From Oscillospiraceae bacterium (lineage in GTDB: Bacteria > Bacillota > Clostridia > Oscillospirales > SIG627), in the NCBI GenBank assembly GCA_015065325.1, contig SVQO01000003.1:101557-165556 (forward strand): a stretch of DNA of 64,000 nucleotides, given 5' to 3'. The notes under the pieces are model-generated. The model did not search any database and was not told the origin of the DNA. It saw only the letters and a program-made list of their open reading frames with translations. A program made the position numbers and the translations under genes. Of the stretch, positions 8,501 through 15,988 are shown piece by piece; position 1 is the stretch's first letter, and every line of letters starts with the position of its first letter.

Positions 8501-10317
8501 ACCTGGACTATCGTTGTGAAGTTTTTCATTATCCTCAAATAGTCACACTTGCTCTCGGAAGAAACGTCGTAAAGAATGGTCATTTGGCAGTCGTGTTTCG
8601 CCGTAATAATAGCACTCGAGGAAGAAGAATGCACGTTTTGATTGGAAGAATAATACCAAGAACCGTACTTTTTCACAAAGGGGTAGGACGACGTAGATTG
8701 TACCGTGTGCGCAGGAGCAGCTTCCGCCCCCAAAGAATAATGCACCGTTTCGCGAAAGGCATTGCAAGCGTTACAATTCGAATCGCAGGCATTGTCATAT
8801 ACGTGCGCTGAAGGCTCTCGAGTCTGACCGCAAATATTGCACTCCGCATCGCAAGCGTTGTCAAAGGTATGGGCAATGGTTCTCTCCCATGCACAGGTAT
8901 TGCAAACCGTATCGCAGGAATCATCGTAGGCATGGTTTTCGCGGCTTTCCTCCTCAACGCCACCACACATAGAGCACTGCATCCAATGCTCATTCTCATC
9001 TCGACCGCGAAGGCTGAAATCGTGCTGTGTACTGCGAATTGCGTCGCATACGTTGCAATCGGGATCACAGGCGGCATCATACACGTGATCTTCCGTACTG
9101 TTCGGATCCGCCTGATGGCAAAGTGAACACTGCAGCCAGTGACGCCCCTCATCTGCTCCATAGACGGAATATGCGTGAGGTGCTACACGAACCTGTCCGC
9201 AATCGTTACAGATAGTATCACAAACGTCCTCGTAAGTATGTGCGTCCCGTAGCAAGCCGCAAACATTACAATCCGCGTCACAAACACCGTCGTACATGTG
9301 GTTTTCAGCCACGTTGGGGTTTGCTAAACATGATTTGTAATGCCAGTTTGCACGGATCAACAGCTCGTTTCCCGAGCCGAGAAGCATTTTGTTCCGCTGT
9401 GTCTCCGTTCCCTCAAACCAAACGTCGGTCAAAGCACTACATCCCGCAAAGGCGTCTGTGCCGATGGAGGTAACACTAAGGGGGATCGTCACGCCCTTTA
9501 CGTTGCTGCAATAAGCAAAGGCAGAATCCCCGACCGACTTCAAGCCCGTACCAAAGGACACGGACTGCGCAGAAGAACATTCCGAAAAGGCAAAATCCCC
9601 GACGGAGGTTACCGAATCGGGAATCGAGATCTGAGATATATTGCTTCCGAAAAATGCTCCTTCCCCTATACTCGTAACAGAACCGTCCTTGGGAATTACA
9701 GATTGCGTGCAACCGGCAACCAACGTCTTGGAAGACGTTTTAATAATGCAGTTGCCATCACTATGGTAATACGGATTCCCCTCGGCAACCGAAAGGTTAT
9801 ATAACCCTTTGCAGCCGGCAAACACCCCGCCCCCCAGAGACGTAACGGTGACGGGAACAGCAATGTTAGTCAGTGAAGTGCAGCCTTTGAATGCATAGTC
9901 GTCGATGGTATTTAAATTTTCAGGGAAGGTGAAAGAAACAAGCGAACTGCACCCTCTAAAGGCATATTTGCCGATTCTTGTTAAAGTGGACGGAAAATGG
10001 ACCCACCCGGCGGAAAAACAATCACAAAAAGAATAATCGCCCACGGAAGTGATTCCCTCGAGAATATCGATTCCTCTGATCGAATCAGCAAAGCTCCACC
10101 AAGGGGGATTCTTTAAATCCGTATAATTTTTCATGGGACCGGTTCCAATGGGAGTAATGTACAGCACATCTCCTGAGCCCGAGTAAGAAACCGTCCAATC
10201 ACAATATAAATCTGATCCACTTCTGACGTCCTCGGCAAACACGTGCCGATTTGCCACGGGGCTCAGCAAAAAAAGGAGTGCCAGAAAGAGAGCGGTGATT
10301 TTTTTCAATACCTTCAT
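5551..10317 (-). CDS. Giant secreted modular protein: BspA-type LRR, Cys-rich repeats, FN3-like repeats, dockerin-like end
   Basis: 1588 residues, predicted secreted. The start at 10317 is chosen because the next residues form a signal peptide (basic MKVLKK, hydrophobic core, cleavage near residue 29) and AGGA lies just upstream; the frame stays open into the neighbour but without signal character. Order: BspA/LRR_5-type repeats (about 85-300), twelve CDxxCNxC-type motifs with HxY spacers (about 345-1210) including three ~229-residue modules, four Fn3-like repeats with EYSLDG/TYTFYQR signatures (about 1218-1520), and a C-terminal pair of Ca-binding dockerin-like repeats (about 1527-1588, DxDxDG then DAIYLL). 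No sortase motif or SLH domain was found. The role is unknown; adhesion or scaffold attachment is plausible. It follows a glycosyltransferase gene by 14 bp. Confidence 0.88.
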   Translation of the reverse strand: MKVLKKITALFLALLFLLSPVANRHVFAEDVRSGSDLYCDWTVSYSGSGDVLYITPIGTGPMKNYTDLKNPPWWSFADSIRGIDILEGITSVGDYSFCDCFSAGWVHFPSTLTRIGKYAFRGCSSLVSFTFPENLNTIDDYAFKGCTSLTNIAVPVTVTSLGGGVFAGCKGLYNLSVAEGNPYYHSDGNCIIKTSSKTLVAGCTQSVIPKDGSVTSIGEGAFFGSNISQISIPDSVTSVGDFAFSECSSAQSVSFGTGLKSVGDSAFAYCSNVKGVTIPLSVTSIGTDAFAGCSALTDVWFEGTETQRNKMLLGSGNELLIRANWHYKSCLANPNVAENHMYDGVCDADCNVCGLLRDAHTYEDVCDTICNDCGQVRVAPHAYSVYGADEGRHWLQCSLCHQADPNSTEDHVYDAACDPDCNVCDAIRSTQHDFSLRGRDENEHWMQCSMCGGVEEESRENHAYDDSCDTVCNTCAWERTIAHTFDNACDAECNICGQTREPSAHVYDNACDSNCNACNAFRETVHYSLGAEAAPAHTVQSTSSYPFVKKYGSWYYSSNQNVHSSSSSAIITAKHDCQMTILYDVSSESKCDYLRIMKNFTTIVQVSGSVYGGRKTLSMKKGDTLVVGYVKDASGSYGDDQASFSIESCGCKVLVPSETLEPTCTEPVVCVICSETLKAELGHSYDSLCDPECNTCGEVRTAPHDYSVRLHDAENHWMKCSLCESVDEDTLAAHVFDFECDGDCNVCGMVRETGHRSKIVVSAAAHELTNDAEYPFVLSDGWYVSTNKGGDSSSTFTITARHDCKIILHYKASSQSGSDRLVIEKWGTELASASGESSEQVLEIPMISSEAIFITYSKNLLISSGDDCGSFKIDFCSCTDYDFVPSETAIPTCTDPVTCFYCGLKFKDALGHSYDDDCDESCNICGETRTDVHDYSVMDQDAENHWMKCSLCGAVDENTRATHVFDNGCDSICNVCGQIRKAEHYTKIETSPNAHKKENHIQYPYALSDGWYVSTNKEHSSVSAYFITANHACDLTIRYKVSSAPGDTFTIQKREYLSTNEEKLDAISGEVAEKSLTVSLKSGDRIAIVYRKDSSTSSGSDCGSFKIDPCTCIVYKYVLSETVAPTCIEPVACTYCGLKIKDALGHSYDGDCDENCNTCGEVRTVDHDYVTMDRDTENHWMKCSLCGAADETTRAAHVYDSDLDCECNVCCIFRPDAPIIEALSATSVTLVSVFGYEYSLDGILWQENPVFSDLAPLTAYTFYQRVAKTDHADASDESVGTKVTTPKIKPGAPSAPETESVTATTVVLVNSSSCEYSLDGVTWQRSATFENLKPGSTYTFYSRFFETAEYAAGDISEGTQVTTPKLTQSAPSAPIAQEITAFSVTLVANENTEYSKDGVTWQSSPIFSGLEPVTDYTFYQRFAETDTYDASEASVAYAVCTPKAPQIAPQAPVLVEVTVNSVQLQQSEGMEYSIDGVNWQSEALFENLTDNTEYTFYQRLAGTETHLASPTSAPLEVRTNEIPPTPGDLDRKDGITMDDAIYLLYHTNFPDDYPVNQSVDFDRDGKEDASDAIYLLFYVFFPERYSLQ
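5554..5739 (-). other. Dockerin-like calcium-binding domain coding segment
   Basis: The last ~62 residues hold two Ca-loop plus helix repeats that both end in DAIYLL. The second loop (DFDRDGKEDASD) fits the type I dockerin pattern exactly. The first (DLDRKDGITMDD) has one extra residue in the loop. The position at the extreme C-terminus is usual for dockerins. The assignment is by pattern only. Confidence 0.7.
6673..8736 (-). repeat. Three tandem ~229-residue Cys-rich modules inside the giant surface protein
   Basis: Residues about 528-756, 757-985 and 986-1215 repeat the same plan. Each has a beta-rich segment with SDGWYVSTN-like and HDC motifs, then SETxxPTC, LGHSYD, CNxCG, a HWMKCSLC element and a second CNxC motif. 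The DNA copies are diverged, so this is an old internal triplication rather than a recent or unstable repeat. Confidence 0.85.
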
Positions 10318-10331
10318 TTTGAGTTTCCTGT

Positions 10332-11267
10332 TTACTTTTGATTGTCGTATTCTTCTTTGATGACGTACAGAGGGCGGGCTTTGATCTCCTCGTACATTTT
10401 GGCAAGATACTGACCGACGATGCCGATGCAGAGAAGCTGAATGCCCGACAGAAGCAAGATCAGAGAGCAAAGCGTGGGAAAGCCCGCAACGGGATCACCG
10501 AATAAGAGCGTTTTGATGACCACCACGAACATCATTACGATAGAGATGAAAAAGAGGATCAGACCCAACACGGAGGAAATGATCAGAGGCTTATCGGAAA
10601 ATGAGGTGATTCCATCCAGCGCATAGGAGAAAAGAGACCAGAAATCCCACTTGCTCTTCCCCTTTTGTCTCGTTTCCACCTCGTAGGGCATATAATAGGT
10701 TTTAAAGCCCACCCAGGAAAAAATTCCCTTGGAAAAGCGGCAGCGCTCGGGCAAAGCGAGAATGGCATCCACCATTTTGCGGGAAAGCACGCGAAAATCG
10801 CTGGCGGACCGATGGAACTCAATATCGGTAATGCGGTTGATCAGTTTATAAAACAGACCCTTGAAAAAGCCTAGCGTCTTCCCCTCCCGCCGCTTTTCCT
10901 GATAGGCGGCAACACAATCATACTCAGGATGATCGTTAAGGATGCCCAGCATTTTCACAACGTATTTCGGGTGCTGCTGAAGGTCTGCGTCGATAATGGC
11001 AACGAAGTCTCCCGTAGCGGCACGAAGTCCCGCAACCAGTCCCGCTTCCTTTCCGAAGTTTCGGGAAAAGGACAGCATACGCACGTGTGCCTTTCCCTCC
11101 TCTCCGATCTTTTTCAGTTCCTTTGCGGTTCCGTCACGGCTACCGTCGTCGACAAAGACAAATTCCACGTGTTCCAGAATACCGTCAAGGCATCGGCAGG
11201 TCTCCTCAAAAAAGGGGCGCACGTTTTCCTCCTCGTCATAGCAAGGAACGACGATCGAAAGTTGCAT
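10332..11267 (-). CDS. Family 2 glycosyltransferase, GtrB/DPM1-like (polyprenyl-phosphate sugar transferase)
   Basis: 311 residues. It likely transfers a sugar from a nucleotide donor to polyprenyl phosphate at the inner face of the membrane. The GT-A domain shows LSIVVPCYDEEENV, VDDGSRDGT and IDADLQQHP (DxD-like metal site), then a QKGKSKW segment. Two C-terminal membrane helices (about 235-262 and 272-295) give the GtrB-type layout. The start at 11267 is preceded by AGGAGG. A consensus promoter lies upstream, and the giant repeat protein follows after 14 bp, so the two are probably co-transcribed and the enzyme may help decorate the cell surface. Confidence 0.9.
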   Translation of the reverse strand: MQLSIVVPCYDEEENVRPFFEETCRCLDGILEHVEFVFVDDGSRDGTAKELKKIGEEGKAHVRMLSFSRNFGKEAGLVAGLRAATGDFVAIIDADLQQHPKYVVKMLGILNDHPEYDCVAAYQEKRREGKTLGFFKGLFYKLINRITDIEFHRSASDFRVLSRKMVDAILALPERCRFSKGIFSWVGFKTYYMPYEVETRQKGKSKWDFWSLFSYALDGITSFSDKPLIISSVLGLILFFISIVMMFVVVIKTLLFGDPVAGFPTLCSLILLLSGIQLLCIGIVGQYLAKMYEEIKARPLYVIKEEYDNQK

Positions 11268-11306
11268 ACAGAGACCTCCTTTCCATTTTTTCTTTTTATG
11301 CATATT

Positions 11307-11335
11307 ATTATATGCCGAAACAGAAAAAAAGTCAA
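11307..11335 (-). promoter_or_regulatory. Consensus sigma-A promoter for the glycosyltransferase/surface protein operon
   Basis: Minus strand: TTGACT (11330-11335), 17-bp spacer, TATAAT (11307-11312). It lies 40 bp before the start at 11267. Confidence 0.85.
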
Positions 11336-11361
11336 ACCCCAATCCAATTTTCATTTTTCCC

Positions 11362-11390
11362 TTGTCCGAGAAGTCACTTTGTGATACAAT
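11362..11390 (+). promoter_or_regulatory. Sigma-A promoter for the ZIP transporter
   Basis: TTGTCC (11362-11367), 17-bp spacer, TACAAT (11385-11390). It lies 20 bp before the start codon at 11410 and is divergent from the promoter at 11307-11335. Confidence 0.75.
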
Positions 11391-11409
11391 GAAGAAAAGG
11401 AGGGATCGT

Positions 11410-12171
11410 ATGGAAATCGTATTATTGACCGCGCTTGGCGTAGGCGGAGCCACGTTTCTCGGCGCGATCCTCGGATTTGTTTTTAAAAAAACTACCCACC
11501 GCTTCAGCGATATTACTCTGTCCTTTGCGGCGGGTGTAATGCTTGCGGCGGCAGTGATCGGGTTAATTCTGCCCTCTCTGGAGTACGGCGGAAAATATTC
11601 CTTGGTTACAACCGTCATCGGCATTTTCGCTGGAGCATTGTGTCTGAATCTGATCGATAAATTGGTTCCTCACCTGCACGGGACCGCCGTTTGCGAGGGA
11701 GAGGAATGCCATCCCGAATCTCAGGCAAGACTAAACAAGGTGCTCCTGTTCGTCCTTGCCATTGCCATTCACAACTTGCCCGAGGGTATTGCGGCAGGCG
11801 TTGGCTTCGGAACGGAAAACAACGCGCAGGCAATTACCATTGCACTGGGCATCGCCCTGCAAAATATCCCGGAGGGTATGGTCATCATCGGTCCGATGCT
11901 TGCCGCCGGAATGAAGCCCGGCAAAACCTTTTTCATTGCCTCTCTGACGGGAGTGGTAGAGGTGGTTGGCACGCTGATGGGTTATTTTGCGGTAAAGGTT
12001 TCAAGCAGCATTCTCCCCTTTGCTCTTGCCTTTGCGGGAGGTACCATGCTCTACGTCATCAGTGACGAAATGATCCCCGAGACCCACGCTCACGGAAGCC
12101 AGAGAGGTGCCACCTGGTCCCTTCTTGCAGGCTTTTGTCTGATGCTGGTATTCGACGTTCTTTTGGGATAG
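11410..12171 (+). CDS. ZIP family divalent metal transporter (ZupT/GufA-like)
   Basis: 253 residues, about eight membrane helices; imports zinc or other divalent metals across the cytoplasmic membrane. The two metal-site signatures are present: HNLPEGIAAG (fourth helix) and QNIPEGMV (fifth helix). A loop with HLHGTAVCEGEECH between helices three and four is Cys/His-rich, as expected for the variable metal-binding loop. The start at 11410 follows AAGGAGGG; an upstream in-frame start at 11362 would overlap the promoter. An alpha/beta hydrolase gene follows 22 bp downstream and probably shares the transcript. Substrate metal is not readable. Confidence 0.92.
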   Translation: MEIVLLTALGVGGATFLGAILGFVFKKTTHRFSDITLSFAAGVMLAAAVIGLILPSLEYGGKYSLVTTVIGIFAGALCLNLIDKLVPHLHGTAVCEGEECHPESQARLNKVLLFVLAIAIHNLPEGIAAGVGFGTENNAQAITIALGIALQNIPEGMVIIGPMLAAGMKPGKTFFIASLTGVVEVVGTLMGYFAVKVSSSILPFALAFAGGTMLYVISDEMIPETHAHGSQRGATWSLLAGFCLMLVFDVLLG

Positions 12172-12193
12172 GAGCCTGAAGAAAGGATTATTT

Positions 12194-13183
12194 ATGAAAA
12201 AAAGCGAAAAACGCCTTTTGATCGCGGCAGGAATTGCGGCAGTCGGGGCCATCGGCTTTGCCGCTTCCACCTATCTTATGAGTAAAAAGCTCGTAAAGAT
12301 CGCGCTGGAACGGAACGCTACCCAAGACACCCCCGAAAATGAGAAGAAAAAGAATCAGATTCGCGGTTATGCGGACCCCGAGGACTTCGTAAAATCCGTT
12401 TCGGAAGGAAAGGCTTATCTGTCAAGTGCCGAAACGGAAATCTTCACCATCGAAAGCTATGACGGGATCTCTCTGACCGGTCACTACTTTCCCGTGGAAA
12501 ACCCGAAGCGGATCGTGATCGCTATGCACGGCTGGCGTTCTTCCTGGAAACAGGATTTTGCCCCCATCGCCGCCTTTTGGCACAGGCAGAATTGCAGTAT
12601 TTTGTTCTGCGATCAACGCGGCCAGGGACTCAGCGGCGGTGAATATATGGGCTTTGGACTGATGGAACGACACGATTGTGCCGAATGGGTCAAATTTATG
12701 CACGAAAAAGAGCCGGCGCTTCCCATTTATCTGGCGGGAGTTTCCATGGGTGCCGCCACCGTTTTGATGGCGTCGAACTTGGGAATCGAAGAAGCAGTGC
12801 ACGGGATCATCGCAGATTGTGCCTTTACTTCTCCGCATGCCATCTGGAAGCACGTAGTCGAAAGCAATTTGCGGATGTCCTACGGAATTATCGGCAGGAT
12901 CGCCGACGATATGTGCCGACGTACCATCCAAGTCGGAAGCCGTGATTTTTCCACGCTGGACGCCATGAAGGAAAACAAGATCCCAACTCTTTTCATCCAC
13001 GGAACCGACGATCATTTCGTGCCGATCGAAATGACCTACGAAAATTACAAGGCGTGCAATGCCGAGAAGCGTCTTTTGATCGTTCCCGGTGCAGAACACT
13101 CAATGAGCTATTATTGCAACAAAAACGAATACGAGCGAATGGTAACCCAATTTTTCAAAGATTACGACGAAAAAGAATTATAA
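12194..13183 (+). CDS. Membrane-anchored alpha/beta hydrolase
   Basis: 329 residues. A single N-terminal hydrophobic segment (about 8-30) is followed by a basic residue cluster, suggesting a signal anchor. The hydrolase domain has the oxyanion strand AMHGWRS, the DQRGQGLSGG turn, the nucleophile elbow GVSMGA (Ser184), a GTDDHFVP acid segment and the final GAEHS histidine, so the Ser-Asp-His triad is complete. It is related to the serine aminopeptidase/BAAT-like group; the substrate is unknown. It lies in an apparent operon with the ZIP transporter and ends at a strong hairpin. Confidence 0.87.
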   Translation: MKKSEKRLLIAAGIAAVGAIGFAASTYLMSKKLVKIALERNATQDTPENEKKKNQIRGYADPEDFVKSVSEGKAYLSSAETEIFTIESYDGISLTGHYFPVENPKRIVIAMHGWRSSWKQDFAPIAAFWHRQNCSILFCDQRGQGLSGGEYMGFGLMERHDCAEWVKFMHEKEPALPIYLAGVSMGAATVLMASNLGIEEAVHGIIADCAFTSPHAIWKHVVESNLRMSYGIIGRIADDMCRRTIQVGSRDFSTLDAMKENKIPTLFIHGTDDHFVPIEMTYENYKACNAEKRLLIVPGAEHSMSYYCNKNEYERMVTQFFKDYDEKEL

Positions 13184-13189
13184 ATCAAT

Positions 13190-13220
13190 ACGCCCCCGAA
13201 AGTACGGCTTTCGGGGGCGT
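13190..13220. terminator. GC-rich hairpin between convergent genes
   Basis: A perfect 13-bp stem (13190-13202 with 13208-13220) and 5-base loop lies between the hydrolase stop and the AraC gene stop. The following T-tract is weak on the plus strand. Confidence 0.75.
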
Positions 13221-13224
13221 TGCT

Positions 13225-14022
13225 TTACAGTTCATATTTTGTGTAGATCTCCCGCACGTATCGACGGGGCGTGGTTTTCATCCTTCGCTTGAACACGCTG
13301 CTGAAGTAGCTTTGTGAGGAAAAGCCGCATTCGTAGGCGATCTTTGCCAAGGAAAAATCCGTAGTCTGCAAAAGACCGATGGCATGGCGCAGCCTTTGCT
13401 CCTCAACGTAATCTCTCAGGGTCATTCCCACGGCAAACTTAAAGGTATTGTGAAAATAAACGGGGCTTAAGGACACCGCACCCGCTACCCGCTCCAAGGG
13501 TAAGGGCTCAGTCAAATGCTCTTTTATATAGCTAAGCGCTTTTTCAATGAGAATTCCGCTTTCCGCCGACCGATTTCCCGTAAGCTCCGTAGAGCTTTCC
13601 TTTGCCACGGTATAGATCAGCTCCAGTACAAGACTCTGCAAAAGGACCTCCTCCCGAGGAGAAAGCGAATGATACGCCTTGATCAGCTTTTTGAAAATGT
13701 CCTCGTAGCGCCCGTACTGATCCGTTTTGAAAAAATCGGCCGTATTCATCAGGATATCGTGCAAACGTCCTTTCGGGAGCATCATATGCACAAAATAGCA
13801 CCGATACGGAAATTTTGTATGTCGGATCTGATTTGGCTTGACAGAAATGACCACCTCGGGAACAATGGCGATCTCCTCTGCGTCAACGTAGGAAATCCCG
13901 CCCTCCTCGATGGGAAGCTCAAGCTCAAACATCGTAGTTTTTCTTTTTCGGCTGATTGCCGCATTCTTTCGTGCTACGCGAGAATCGAAAATCCCCGCCG
14001 CAACGATATCCGGTAATTCCAT
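13225..14022 (-). CDS. AraC family transcriptional regulator
   Basis: 265 residues. A cupin-like sensor region occupies the first ~150 residues and a two-helix-turn-helix AraC domain the last ~100, ending with the SLAKIAYECGFSSQSYFSSVFKR signature split over the second HTH. The start at 14022 follows GGAG; the frame is open upstream but the extra residues are atypical. It is divergent from the sugar-acid operon beginning at 14132, which suggests that it activates that operon. Ligand unknown. Confidence 0.9.
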   Translation of the reverse strand: MELPDIVAAGIFDSRVARKNAAISRKRKTTMFELELPIEEGGISYVDAEEIAIVPEVVISVKPNQIRHTKFPYRCYFVHMMLPKGRLHDILMNTADFFKTDQYGRYEDIFKKLIKAYHSLSPREEVLLQSLVLELIYTVAKESSTELTGNRSAESGILIEKALSYIKEHLTEPLPLERVAGAVSLSPVYFHNTFKFAVGMTLRDYVEEQRLRHAIGLLQTTDFSLAKIAYECGFSSQSYFSSVFKRRMKTTPRRYVREIYTKYEL

Positions 14023-14065
14023 TTCTTCTCCAAAAAGTAAGATTTCTGATAAATACAGTAAAATA

Positions 14066-14093
14066 TCGATAGATTTATAGTAATTTCTATAAT
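14066..14093 (+). promoter_or_regulatory. Probable activator-dependent promoter of the 14.1-17.7 kb operon
   Basis: A perfect TATAAT lies at 14088-14093 but no recognisable -35 hexamer is found 16-18 bp upstream. The A/T-rich imperfect inverted repeat centred on ATCGAT (about 14063-14078) occupies that place. A good -10 without -35 is typical of AraC-activated promoters, and an araC gene is divergent here. Confidence 0.5.
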
Positions 14094-14131
14094 ACAATAA
14101 GAGCAAGAAGATGTCAATAGGAGGTACGGAT

Positions 14132-14806
14132 ATGAATTGCACCTGGCTTGGACAAGCAGGTCTTCTCTTGGAAAGGAACGGATTTCGGATCATGATCGAT
14201 CCCTACTTTTCTGACAGTGTGGAAAAGATCAATCCGAAAAACTTCAGAAGAACGCCCGTTTGCGAAGAATATTTGAAATGCTCCCCTCACGTGATGATCT
14301 TTACCCACAACCATTTAGACCACTACGATCCGGAAACGGTCTCTCATTATATAAACGATCATAGTCACGTTTTGGTGTTGGCACCCCGCTCGGTATGGGA
14401 CGAGGTCAGGAGGATCGGAGGGGACAATAACTACGTTTTGTTTAACCGCCACACCTCCTGGACGGAAAACGGAATCCGTTTCAAGGCAGTTTTGGCAGCC
14501 CACAGTGACTTGAGTCCCATCGGCGTCATCATCGACGACGGAGAAAAGAAATACTACGTAACGGGTGATACCCTTTACAACGAGGAGATCTTCAACGACC
14601 TTCCCGATGACCTTGACACCGTATTTCTGCCCGTCAACGGCGTGGGCAACAATATGAATATGACCGACGCCGCACGCTTTGCCGAAAGAACGGGAGCAAA
14701 ACGGGTCGTTCCCATTCATATCGGAATGTTTGACACGCTTTCCGCCGAGCAATTTTCTTGCAAAAATAAATTTATTCCGAAGCCGTATCAAGAATTTACG
14801 CTTTAA
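14132..14806 (+). CDS. Metallo-beta-lactamase-fold hydrolase (UlaG-like, possible sugar lactonase)
   Basis: 224 residues. The fold is shown by WLGQAGLLLE, the metal motif THNHLDHYD (HxHxDH), the VTGDTLY aspartate and a late VPIHIG histidine. This arrangement is closest to the UlaG/YtnP-like family, which includes L-ascorbate-6-phosphate lactonase. The start at 14132 is preceded by AGGAGG. It is the first gene of an operon with a sugar-acid dehydratase, GH16 and an SDR. Lactone hydrolysis between a sugar dehydrogenase and an aldonate dehydratase is the natural job here, but that is an inference. Confidence 0.8.
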   Translation: MNCTWLGQAGLLLERNGFRIMIDPYFSDSVEKINPKNFRRTPVCEEYLKCSPHVMIFTHNHLDHYDPETVSHYINDHSHVLVLAPRSVWDEVRRIGGDNNYVLFNRHTSWTENGIRFKAVLAAHSDLSPIGVIIDDGEKKYYVTGDTLYNEEIFNDLPDDLDTVFLPVNGVGNNMNMTDAARFAERTGAKRVVPIHIGMFDTLSAEQFSCKNKFIPKPYQEFTL

Positions 14807-14817
14807 AAGGAGGAACT

Positions 14818-15978
14818 ATGAAAGTAACGGATATCAAAACCTTTGCGGTTGACTGCTTCCGCACCAACTGGGTGTTCGTAAAAATTTATACCGATGAGGG
14901 TATTACCGGCGTTGGTGAGGCTACGCTGGAATATAAGGAAAAGGCTCTGATCGGTGCAGTAGAGCATATCAAGGAGTATCTGGTAGGAAAAAATCCCCTT
15001 ACCATTGAAAAACATTTTCACGATATTTACCGCGACGCTTATTGGAGAGGCGGAGCAGTACTGATGTCTGCCCTGTCCGCCGTTGAAATGGCTCTGTGGG
15101 ACATTCTCGGAAAATTTTTGAACGTCCCCGTGTATCAGCTCCTGGGCGGAAAGATCCACGATAAGTGCAGAATCTACGTCAACGGCTGGTTTGCCGGTGC
15201 AAAAACACCCGCAGAATTCGGGGAAAAGGCAAAGATCGCCGTACAGCGCGGTGTGACGGCGATGAAATGGGACCCCTTCGGAAAAAGCTACCTGGAAATT
15301 TCCAACAAGGATCTGAACACTGCTCTGGAATGCATCGGGGCGGTACGAGAAGCCGTGGGAAAGGACGTAGATCTTCTCATAGAGGGGCACGGCAGATTCA
15401 ACGTTCCCACGGGAATCGAGATTGCAAAAGAGATCGCTTGCTTTAAGCCGATGCTGTTTGAGGAGCCTACCCCGCCCGATAACCTGGAGGCGCTGAAGGC
15501 AGTGCGCGACAAGTCCCCGGTTCCCATTTCCGCCGGAGAACGCCTTTACACCATGAAGGATTTTAAGGATCTGTTTGAGCTGCGTGCCGCAGACTATATT
15601 CAGCCCGATATTTCTCACGCCGGCGGTATTATGGAGCTGAAAAAGATCGCCGCAGTCGCCGATACCTATTACATTCCTTTTGCGCCGCATAATCCCTCCG
15701 GACCCGTTGCCAACGCGGCTACCCTGCAGCTTGCCGCCTGCTGTGCAAACTTCTCCATTCTGGAAATTATGTACAGCGACGTAGAGTGGCGCAAGGACGT
15801 TACCAACGAAAGTCTGCATTACGAAAACGGTTATATCACCATTCCCGACAGACCCGGGCTGGGCATTGAGATCGACGAAGATGCATGCCTTGCGCATCCC
15901 TATCAGCTGCATACCTTGCGGCACTATACCGGCGCCTTGACCGATATCAGACCCGCAAAAACCGAATTTTACTTTTGA
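14818..15978 (+). CDS. Enolase-superfamily sugar acid dehydratase (galactonate dehydratase-like), paralogue 1
   Basis: 386 residues, mandelate racemase/muconate lactonizing enzyme family. Such enzymes remove water from an aldonate to give a 2-keto-3-deoxy acid. Predicted metal ligands are Glu189, Glu215 (FEEPTPPDN) and Glu241 (AGERLY); the base pair would be His191 and His291 (PHNPSGP). Relative to Escherichia coli D-galactonate dehydratase (D183, E209, E235, H185, H285) all sites are present with a +6 offset, but the first ligand is Glu instead of Asp. The paralogue at 20589 keeps Asp. Substrate is therefore uncertain. It is followed by GH16 and SDR genes at 10 and 1 bp spacing. Confidence 0.88.
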   Translation: MKVTDIKTFAVDCFRTNWVFVKIYTDEGITGVGEATLEYKEKALIGAVEHIKEYLVGKNPLTIEKHFHDIYRDAYWRGGAVLMSALSAVEMALWDILGKFLNVPVYQLLGGKIHDKCRIYVNGWFAGAKTPAEFGEKAKIAVQRGVTAMKWDPFGKSYLEISNKDLNTALECIGAVREAVGKDVDLLIEGHGRFNVPTGIEIAKEIACFKPMLFEEPTPPDNLEALKAVRDKSPVPISAGERLYTMKDFKDLFELRAADYIQPDISHAGGIMELKKIAAVADTYYIPFAPHNPSGPVANAATLQLAACCANFSILEIMYSDVEWRKDVTNESLHYENGYITIPDRPGLGIEIDEDACLAHPYQLHTLRHYTGALTDIRPAKTEFYF

Positions 15979-15988
15979 GGAGAAACCA

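Noticed and set aside
6673..9300. Regular repeats that could suggest a CRISPR array
   Set aside because: They are in-frame protein repeats (Cys-rich motifs) of unequal DNA sequence and spacing, with no constant repeat-spacer units.
10318..10470. Upstream extension of the giant surface protein into the glycosyltransferase gene
   Set aside because: The extension would bury the signal peptide and overlap the glycosyltransferase coding region in another frame. The Met at 10317 has a ribosome binding site and begins a signal sequence.
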